Assembly: GCA_017555875.1 (NCBI GenBank)
Contig: JAFZFN010000014.1
Coordinates: 175,701 to 239,700 of the forward strand
Length of the DNA stretch: 64,000 nt
Direction: 5' to 3'
DNA from: Bacteroidaceae bacterium
GTDB lineage: Bacteria; Bacteroidota; Bacteroidia; Bacteroidales; Bacteroidaceae
Position numbers and translations under genes: made by a program. Position 1 is the stretch's first letter. Each line of letters begins with the position of its first letter. The notes below the pieces were generated by a model. That model was not told the origin of the DNA. It did no database searches and saw only the letters and a program-made list of their open reading frames with translations. Shown here piece by piece: positions 59,601-64,000 of the stretch.

Positions 59601-60822
59601 TGGCACTACAACGAAAGATTACACCAAGAACATCTTTGCCACCAAGGAGTACGACTACTTTGAGGGTCAGACCACCGTTACAGACAGTCTGATGGCATCG
59701 GGCGAGGTAGCCTACCTCCTTGGCGAAGCCTTCGGACAGCATATCGGTACCGACCTCCACCCCGTGCTCGGAGGCGCACAGGTATACAAGGTAACCTACA
59801 CCACCAGCCTCTCCGTAGAGGCCGACTCACTCTACACCAACGGCACACTACCCCAGCAGGATGAGATGACTGGTGCTCATCTTGTATGGAAGAGCTCACC
59901 CGATGGCGACGTGCTGACCGAGGTCACTGCCGACAACACACTCTTTGCAGAGTATCACTACGTCATCACATTCCTTGTCGATGGTGAAGCCATCCAGGCT
60001 GATACCCTCGCCTATGGGGCAACCATCGTAGCTCCCGAGGCTCCTGAGAAGGAGGGCCACACCTTCAGCGGATGGGGCGAAGTAGCAGAGACCGTACCTG
60101 CAAGTGATGTAATCTACGAGGGTAGCTATACTGCAAACTCATACCTCTTGACCTACGTGGTAGATGGTGAAACTGTACAGGCAGACTCTGTAGTATATGG
60201 CACTGCAATCACAGCACTTGCCGAGCCCACTAAGGAGGGTCACACCTTCAGCGGATGGGGCGAGATACCTGCAACTATGCCTGCCAAGGATGTTACAATC
60301 AGTGGCGCATTCATCATCAATAAGTACCTTGTAACCTTCAAGATTGGCGATGAGGTAATTGCTTCTGATTCTCTTGAGTATGGCGCTACAATCGTCGCTC
60401 CCAAGGCTCCCGAGAAGGAGGGCCACACTTTCAATGGATGGGGCGAGGTCGAAGAGACTGTACCTGCAGGTGATGTAACCTATGAGGGTAGCTATACCGT
60501 AAACGTATACCACGTATACTACTACGTAGGCGAAGAGCTGGTACATACCGCTGAAGTAGCGTATGGCGAGGCTATCCCCGAGTATGTATACGAACCTACA
60601 GAGGAGGGTTACACCTTCTTGGGTTGGATTGGTGATACATACGAAACCATGCCTGCACACGACGTGACTTATAATGCAAACATTGATACTGGTATAGCTC
60701 ACTCAACACTCAACACTCAATACTCAACCGTCTACGACCTCTCAGGCCGCAAGGTGCTCGACACCGAAAACCTGAAGGGTGGTATCTATATCATCGATGG
60801 ACGTAAAGTAATCATTAAGTAA
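56668..60822 (+). CDS. Large exported multidomain protein of the B12 operon
   Basis: Surface protein of 1384 aa, third gene after the riboswitch, 30 bases downstream of the BtuG-like gene. Order: signal peptide (to SIQAA); a large region without recognisable family (about 25-700), beta-rich, containing TYTFTPEGVDHIEIAYPTI and PGDKVKIQYSGLHHPANK; a carboxypeptidase-regulatory-like segment (about 705-775); GLUG-like repeats (about 785-995, VNGGDYKIAGKLTSDIDLC and following); four InlB/Listeria-Bacteroides-type repeats (about 1096-1345, GATIVAPEAPEKEGHTFSGWGE); then a 7-bp-repeat linker and the sorting-like tail VYDLSGRKV...GGIYIIDGRK. The shared operon suggests a role in B12 capture or scavenging from bound forms; this is inference. 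Confidence 0.75.
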   Translation: MKKLVLCLAAMIACCMSIQAANVNVTVKMNSTSPWMTLVDKATGDAVSVGDIDGQVYTFDAPHGTYVLTAYAKDSTTINGTIELKVSEDSIHQDFIVLTNTVYATNKHEDKTNWEADKDYTITVDVSTREGDRLMVTLGNSTTAGRKTFLALNGNSYYVSLIPNEAHQAEGYMTSDRSGTLTGGITVSGAIPMGGDYIVTLPADAEVFIGKKFSHFTNFTKVEPSKTEVEGNSKKVYYRLADNQVYNFRTWKAGGLTQGGYFTMDIDGGENSYLKFTDSHYEAFGPKSIKHDVNWNGGYETGNILVNINERGHLQLKVGDTYDALPMRSWQLTDTQTANYFFEPDFHYTIIDLDGNPSTGVIEIDNAHPTTEPWSAIKAVGKGAAIVLVTYDAIALNYYKYNAKADSLTKTNFMGGEYWGAIWPENTAAYVVTVGDDATAMQPNMFINEAYNEGALKTAGKYVDAEHDVFYYLDTEEGATYTFTPEGVDHIEIAYPTIGEQMATYHGFATEGVRKNVDGSYTLLLKEGRQIIKLTDAQGNSIYQVLTAKPCHREITNVSREGSAVFQPGDKVKIQYSGLHHPANKLAGIYNMSAYVTYNNIPNGSSLILGAGQYTFGSVPSAQAVTIDIPADYDTSASDTLVMDEGVIQVNGFGDPIGAHRAINKNLGRSPNFTAIAHKTYFGQLPDVRIPVTAVKRFTLNLQANVDSVEYTITMEGDTLHPNADGLYSPTYGTYIIKATKPGYRCFRTELTLTEGDEDEQTCLVEMVEAGANGWDGTTLTEPELKDGVYQISNGAELAWFAAKVNGGDYKIAGKLTSDIDLCAFEWTPIGGSKSSTAYQGTFEGDGHTIDGLYINNANTYQALFGYIKDSHISGITVDGEVSAKQYVAGVVAYMGTKTYVDRCANKANITGTSTYVGGVTGSVSQATSQLTNAYNLGNIKGTTNCAGVAGYNHKSAVIENAFSLGEVTGNKVSACIGGTTTKDYTKNIFATKEYDYFEGQTTVTDSLMASGEVAYLLGEAFGQHIGTDLHPVLGGAQVYKVTYTTSLSVEADSLYTNGTLPQQDEMTGAHLVWKSSPDGDVLTEVTADNTLFAEYHYVITFLVDGEAIQADTLAYGATIVAPEAPEKEGHTFSGWGEVAETVPASDVIYEGSYTANSYLLTYVVDGETVQADSVVYGTAITALAEPTKEGHTFSGWGEIPATMPAKDVTISGAFIINKYLVTFKIGDEVIASDSLEYGATIVAPKAPEKEGHTFNGWGEVEETVPAGDVTYEGSYTVNVYHVYYYVGEELVHTAEVAYGEAIPEYVYEPTEEGYTFLGWIGDTYETMPAHDVTYNANIDTGIAHSTLNTQYSTVYDLSGRKVLDTENLKGGIYIIDGRKVIIK
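60703..60729. repeat. Heptamer repeat inside the large B12-operon protein
   Basis: Units TCAACAC, TCAACAC, TCAATAC, TCAACC directly before the C-terminal tail, read as STLNTQYST. Confidence 0.75.
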
Positions 60823-60853
60823 ACTCTTTTTTCTACTATTTGCCAATAGTGTG

Positions 60854-60895
60854 CCGCCCTGCTTTCGGGAATCCGAAGCAGGGCGGTATTTTTTT
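60854..60895 (+). terminator. Terminator of the B12 operon
   Basis: CCGCCCTGCTT.CGG pairs with CCG.AAGCAGGGCGG, followed by a run of T. Confidence 0.9.
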
Positions 60896-60983
60896 ACGGA
60901 TTACTTTACTTGCCTTTGATACCAACGATAGCAGCTATCGAAAAAACCGTGAACAGATGCTTTTCCGGAGCTGTAGGGGGAAG

Positions 60984-60991
60984 TACCTTTG
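60984..60991 (+). promoter_or_regulatory. Promoter of the small-protein/ThrE unit
   Basis: TACCTTTG, 27 bases before ATG 61019. It rules out the in-frame TTG at 60989. Confidence 0.7.
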
Positions 60992-61018
60992 CAGCGTTTT
61001 TCGCAACACCTAAATATT

Positions 61019-61204
61019 ATGTGTAGAAATATGTTTGTTTGGTACATTGTTATTGCTCTCTTCACTGTTGTGCTGTTGTTCCGTATCATCGAAAAGGTAC
61101 GCAAGCAATGCAACGAGGGAAATAGCAAAGAAAAGATCGCTGACATCAGCAAAGCTACAAATGGTGAGGACTATGGTTACGACGACTTCGATGATGAACT
61201 GTGA
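61019..61204 (+). CDS. Small single-pass membrane protein (61 aa)
   Basis: Unrecognised protein of 61 aa with one clear membrane helix (MFVWYIVIALFTVVLLFRII, about 5-24) followed by a basic then acidic cytoplasmic tail ending in YGYDDFDDEL. It is directly behind a consensus promoter and overlaps the start of the ThrE-like gene by 14 bases, which argues that it is translated and coupled to the exporter. It may be a regulatory or stabilising subunit; no family was recognised. Confidence 0.55.
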   Translation: MCRNMFVWYIVIALFTVVLLFRIIEKVRKQCNEGNSKEKIADISKATNGEDYGYDDFDDEL

Positions 61205-61973
61205 CCCTTCGCCCGAAGCCAATGAAGTGAAAAACTTCTTGGCAGAGTATGCAGCTATACTGCTGGGATGTGGAGCTACATGCATCCGCATCGAGAAAAA
61301 CCTGCGGCGTATGGCCGAGGCTTTTGGTATGTATGTGGGCACGACTATTATGCCCACATACATACTACTCTCTATCCGCACCCGAAACGAAGCATTCTCG
61401 TACTGCAGCATAGAACGGCCGAAGAAGGGGGGCATAAATTTCAATCTCAATACCCAACTGAGCAAGTTGAGTTGGGAGGTTGCCGATGGCAAACTGACAT
61501 TCTGTGAGGCTCGGCAACGATTGGATGAGATAGCTCATTCACCACATGCCAACCGCTGGGTGGTGCTATTGCTTGTAGCATTGGCCAATGCCTCGTTCTG
61601 CCGATTGTTCGGTGGCGATGGGAAATCTATGGCAGTGGTCTTCGTGGCTACATTATGCGGTTTTCTACTTAGGCAGGAGATGCTAAGGCATAGCATAGAC
61701 TTAAGGTTTGTGGTTTTCTGCAGTGCTTTCCTGTCATCGGTCATCGGCGCTACAGGGCATATCTTTGACTGGGGGGCAACCCCCGATGTCGCTTTGGCTA
61801 CGAGTGTGCTATACCTGATACCAGGCGTCCCCTATATCAATGCCGTGAGCGATATGCTCGATGGGCACTATATCTGCTCGTTCAGCCGATTCATGAATGC
61901 CGTTATCCTCACCTTCTGTCTCTCGTTGGGATTATGCTGTGGACTGTTGGTCATGGAGCAGAGTTGGTTTTAA
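61191..61973 (+). CDS. Threonine/serine exporter family protein, ThrE N-terminal-type half
   Basis: Inner-membrane protein of 260 aa matching the DUF1212/ThrE N-terminal domain: AEYAAILLGCGATCIRIEKNLRRMAEAFGM (about 15-44), RPKKGGINFNLNTQLSKLSWEVADGKLTFCEA, and then about five membrane helices (RWVVLLLVALANASFCRLFGGD...). ATG 61191 (MMNCDPSPEA) was chosen because the longer frame overlaps the small gene upstream completely. The second ThrE half follows as a separate gene, so the exporter is split. Substrate (Ser/Thr or others) is inferred from the family. Confidence 0.88.
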   Translation: MMNCDPSPEANEVKNFLAEYAAILLGCGATCIRIEKNLRRMAEAFGMYVGTTIMPTYILLSIRTRNEAFSYCSIERPKKGGINFNLNTQLSKLSWEVADGKLTFCEARQRLDEIAHSPHANRWVVLLLVALANASFCRLFGGDGKSMAVVFVATLCGFLLRQEMLRHSIDLRFVVFCSAFLSSVIGATGHIFDWGATPDVALATSVLYLIPGVPYINAVSDMLDGHYICSFSRFMNAVILTFCLSLGLCCGLLVMEQSWF

Positions 61974-62000
61974 GATATGACAGAATAATTCGTACGACAT

Positions 62001-62483
62001 ATGACCATAGGATTTATACAAGATGCTTTATTTTCAGCGATTGCTGCTATCGGTTTTGCCAGTATCAGCAATCCCCCTCGGGCAATCTATGGAAGTTGCG
62101 CCTTGACAGCTGCCATAGGACACTCGTGCCGATACCTGTTGATGAGCGATGCCTGGTGTGGCATGCATATTATCCCTGCAAGCACCATAGCTGCATTTCT
62201 TATCGGTACACTGGCCGTGTTGTTGGCTCCGCGTATCAAGTGTCCTGCCGAGGCATGCTTCTCTCCTGCACTGCTGCCGATGATTCCAGGTGTCTATGCC
62301 TATCGCACGGTCAAGGCATTGTTGCTCTGTCTTTTTCAACACGAAGAGGTGGCGTTCAACCATTATCTCTACTTGTTGATGTCAAACGGACTCACCTGCA
62401 TGTTTATCATTCTGGGCATGGTCGTAGGAGCCACCATACCCATGTTTCTGTTCAAAAAGATTTCTTTCCAAGCCACTCGATAA
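62001..62483 (+). CDS. Threonine/serine exporter family protein, DUF3815-type half
   Basis: Second half of the split ThrE-type exporter, 160 aa, with about five membrane helices: AIAAIGFASISNPPRAIYGSCALTAAIGH, STIAAFLIGTLAVLLAPRIKCPAEACFSPALLPMIPGVYAYRTV (the conserved PxxxxxPGxxxY motif) and MFIILGMVVGATIPMFLF. It starts 27 bases after the first half and both would be needed for transport. Confidence 0.9.
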   Translation: MTIGFIQDALFSAIAAIGFASISNPPRAIYGSCALTAAIGHSCRYLLMSDAWCGMHIIPASTIAAFLIGTLAVLLAPRIKCPAEACFSPALLPMIPGVYAYRTVKALLLCLFQHEEVAFNHYLYLLMSNGLTCMFIILGMVVGATIPMFLFKKISFQATR

Positions 62484-62494
62484 GCTTTATTCAC

Positions 62495-62502
62495 TAACTT
62501 TG
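62495..62502 (+). promoter_or_regulatory. Promoter of the LysR-type gene
   Basis: TAACTTTG ends only eight bases before ATG 62511, implying an almost leaderless mRNA. Confidence 0.55.
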
Positions 62503-62510
62503 CAGACAAT

Positions 62511-63416
62511 ATGGAACTCAGACAACTCAAGTACTTCGTAAAGGCCGCCGAACTACTCAATTTCTCCGAAGCAGCCAAGGCGCTGTATGTCACACAAAGC
62601 ACGCTCTCGCAGCAAATACGGCAGTTGGAACAGGAAATGGGGGGACAGCTCTTCCAACGCAACAGCCATATGGTAATGCTTACCGAATCAGGTCAGGAAC
62701 TATTGCCTTTGGCACAGCATACCCTGCACTCCGCCGACTCATGTCAGGAGCGAATGAACGACCTGCAACAACTACTCGTGGGTACACTCAACATAGGCGT
62801 GACCTTCACCTTCAGCCCTATGCTGACAGAGACCCTGCTCGCCTTTATGAAGCGTTATCCGAAGGTGAGGCTTAATATCTACTATAAGCCGATGGAAGAA
62901 CTTATGGAAATGCTCGAAAAGCATGAGGTAGACTTTGTGCTCGCCTTCAAACCGACCCTGCGCTATCAGGGCGTAGAGTCACATTCCCTTTTCAATAACC
63001 ATCTGGCAGCTATTGTGCACGAGCACCATCCCATTGCACAAAAAGAGAAAATCACGCTTGCCGAGATAGAACGGTACGACATAGCCTTACCTGCCAAAGG
63101 CCTACAAGCACGCAATGCATTCGAACAGGTGGTGGCCAACTATAGCCCTTACTTTCGCATTAGGGTCGAACTGAACGAGGTGCACATACTGCTCAAACTC
63201 ATCAAGCAGAGCGAGTTGGTGACCATTCTTGCCGAAGCCACCATCCACAACGAACGGGGGGTGAAAGCCATCCCCATCGATGTACCCGAAAACGAGATGG
63301 AAGGCTGCGTACATATACTGAAAGATGCCTATCGCAAGCACTCTGCCCAAGAATTTATCCGTATGTTGAGCGAGTCGAATGCCATACGCGAGCGCATCAA
63401 CAAGTGGATGGAGTAG
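62511..63416 (+). CDS. LysR-family transcriptional regulator
   Basis: DNA-binding regulator of 301 aa. The N-terminal winged helix-turn-helix is typical: MELRQLKYFVKAAELLNFSEAAKALYVTQSTLSQQIRQLE (1-40), LFQRNSHMVMLTESGQ. A linker helix and the type 2 periplasmic-binding-like effector domain follow (about 92-295, LNIGVTFTFSPML...). It resembles CynR/CysB-like activators in layout. It is downstream of the ThrE pair on the same strand and may control it, though its own promoter sits in between. The inducer is unknown. Confidence 0.93.
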   Translation: MELRQLKYFVKAAELLNFSEAAKALYVTQSTLSQQIRQLEQEMGGQLFQRNSHMVMLTESGQELLPLAQHTLHSADSCQERMNDLQQLLVGTLNIGVTFTFSPMLTETLLAFMKRYPKVRLNIYYKPMEELMEMLEKHEVDFVLAFKPTLRYQGVESHSLFNNHLAAIVHEHHPIAQKEKITLAEIERYDIALPAKGLQARNAFEQVVANYSPYFRIRVELNEVHILLKLIKQSELVTILAEATIHNERGVKAIPIDVPENEMEGCVHILKDAYRKHSAQEFIRMLSESNAIRERINKWME

Positions 63417-63417
63417 C

Positions 63418-63612
63418 TCATTTGAATATCAACACATCCGCAAGGTCGAGCCCTGCGCGGCGTGCTTCGTCGTGGTTCATCAGGTCGTAGTACCAAGTGG
63501 GGATGTGTAGGTGTGTGCCGAGGGTGCGGTTCATCTCCACGGTGCGGGCGTACCAGTCCGTCAGGGCATCGGCATCGGGGTACACCTCTACCTCGTAGCC
63601 GAGGAGTGGAGG
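63418..63612 (-). pseudogene. 3' fragment of an unidentified gene
   Basis: Minus-strand frame of about 65 codons with protein-like content (GYEVEVYPDADALTDWYARTVEMN...DLADVLIF), ending in a stop next to the LysR stop. Its 5' side runs into a rightward gene unit without any start codon in good context, so only the C-terminal part of the gene remains. I do not recognise the family. Confidence 0.45.
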
Positions 63613-63634
63613 ATTTATTAAAACCTTATAACTT

Positions 63635-63718
63635 ATGACAAACAAAGAACTTATGACACGCCTCACTATGCTGGAGCGTGAGGTGGCACTATTGCGCTGC
63701 CGAGTGGAAAAAAATTGA
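63635..63718 (+). CDS. 27-aa coiled-coil-like peptide
   Basis: Short frame MTNKELMTRLTMLEREVALL...: leucines and methionines at heptad spacing suggest a short coiled coil. It precedes a longer open frame on the same strand by 16 bases. I associate such mini-genes with mobile or replication modules in Bacteroidales, but the evidence here is only the frame and position. Confidence 0.4.
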   Translation: MTNKELMTRLTMLEREVALLRCRVEKN

Positions 63719-63734
63719 AGGGGAGATTTCCCCG

Positions 63735-64000
63735 ATGGGGAAAATCAACGATGACGTTGACGTTGACGAAAACCGTTACCCCCTCCGTTCCGTTTCGCAA
63801 AGCTCCACTTCACTCGTCCCCCTTACCCCCTCCCCCTGCGGGGACTCCCCCTTAAAGAGGGAGAATGCAGGACAATGCTCTCTGGATAGTTCTATCGCGG
63901 AAGTGGCAAATCAAAAAGAATTGTCGCCCTTTAAGGGGGACGAGCGAAGGAACGAAGAGACAGAGCGGAGGGGGTATGACATCGCGAAACCCAAGTTAAC
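63735..64000 (+). CDS. 5' part of an unidentified gene (cut by window edge)
   Basis: Open frame from ATG 63735 to the window end, 88 codons without a stop. It starts MGKINDDVDVDENRYPLRSVS and continues through the paired repeat arms at 63777-63825 and 63932-63976, which are therefore translated (TPSPCGDSPLKREN...; ELSPFKGDERRNEETERRG). The start resembles my recollection of DUF3987/primase-like genes in mobile Bacteroidales modules, but the diagnostic part lies outside the window. It could also be an open frame by chance through repeat DNA. Confidence 0.4.
   Translation, partial: MGKINDDVDVDENRYPLRSVSQSSTSLVPLTPSPCGDSPLKRENAGQCSLDSSIAEVANQKELSPFKGDERRNEETERRGYDIAKPKL
63777..63976. repeat. 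Two-part inverted repeat at the window end
   Basis: TACCCCCTCCG (63777-63787) pairs with CGGAGGGGGTA (63966-63976), and CTCGTCCCCCTTA (63813-63825) with TAAGGGGGACGAG (63932-63944), all perfect. The centre has a local palindrome (CCCCTGCGGGG). Confidence 0.8.

Overview
The window comes from a Bacteroidales genome, most likely a Prevotella-like (Prevotellaceae) organism. Genes lack obvious Shine-Dalgarno sites and sit behind Bacteroidetes-type promoters (TTG, about 20 bases, then TAnnTTTG). The gene set also fits: a fused SecDF, GldH, DUF4843 and PKD-like lipoproteins, TlpA thioredoxins, a BspA-type leucine-rich-repeat surface protein, and surface proteins ending in a type IX-secretion-like tail. 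No rRNA, CRISPR array or intact transposase was seen.

Layout. 1-2210: 5' part of a DEAD-box helicase gene (leftward), a MazG-like hydrolase, a BRO-N antirepressor fragment and repeat-rich spacer. 2230-10627: succinate/acetate CoA-transferase, then a rightward envelope operon (DUF4843 lipoprotein, PKD-like lipoprotein, three TlpA-family proteins, the third without its CXXC). 10807-17838: housekeeping genes (c-di-AMP phosphodiesterase, RNase III, acyl carrier protein, S15, GldH, RicT-like PSP1 protein, DNA polymerase III delta'). 18004-19958: an ABC-type ATPase next to a DUF4435/TOPRIM-like protein, resembling the PARIS defence architecture. 20047-23216: M16 peptidase and an Ig-like lipoprotein. 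23425-28640: a 52-aa peptide gene, a 1446-aa BspA-like protein in AT-rich DNA, a broken BspA leader, and an apparently free-standing structured RNA of about 375 nt. 28868-30100: a MNT-HEPN toxin-antitoxin pair, a gene fragment and a 347-bp element with 33-bp inverted repeats. 30310-52655: mostly housekeeping (TrmB, Mrp, DPP IV, tRNA-Met, SecDF, PriA, DeoC, DprA, thioesterase, TPR/OmpA-like lipoprotein, S9 peptidase, CYTH protein, AroQ, O-methyltransferase, RbfA, LolE-like permease, PAP2 phosphatase, TrmN6). 52750-60895: a vitamin B12 acquisition operon (promoter array, cobalamin riboswitch, BtuB, BtuG-like beta-propeller, 1384-aa surface protein). 60984-64000: a small membrane protein with a split ThrE-type exporter, a LysR regulator, a gene fragment, and the start of a further gene.

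Two sequence systems run across the window. First, promoter modules stand in tandem at 85-bp spacing (helicase, rpsO, trmB, btuB); the gene-proximal copy carries TACCTTTG and the upstream copies carry TACCTTTA or a weaker variant. Second, tandem 7-bp repeats (AATTCAG, TCAACAC and relatives) lie between genes and also inside four coding sequences. There the coding strand is always the one that has no stop codon in any frame.
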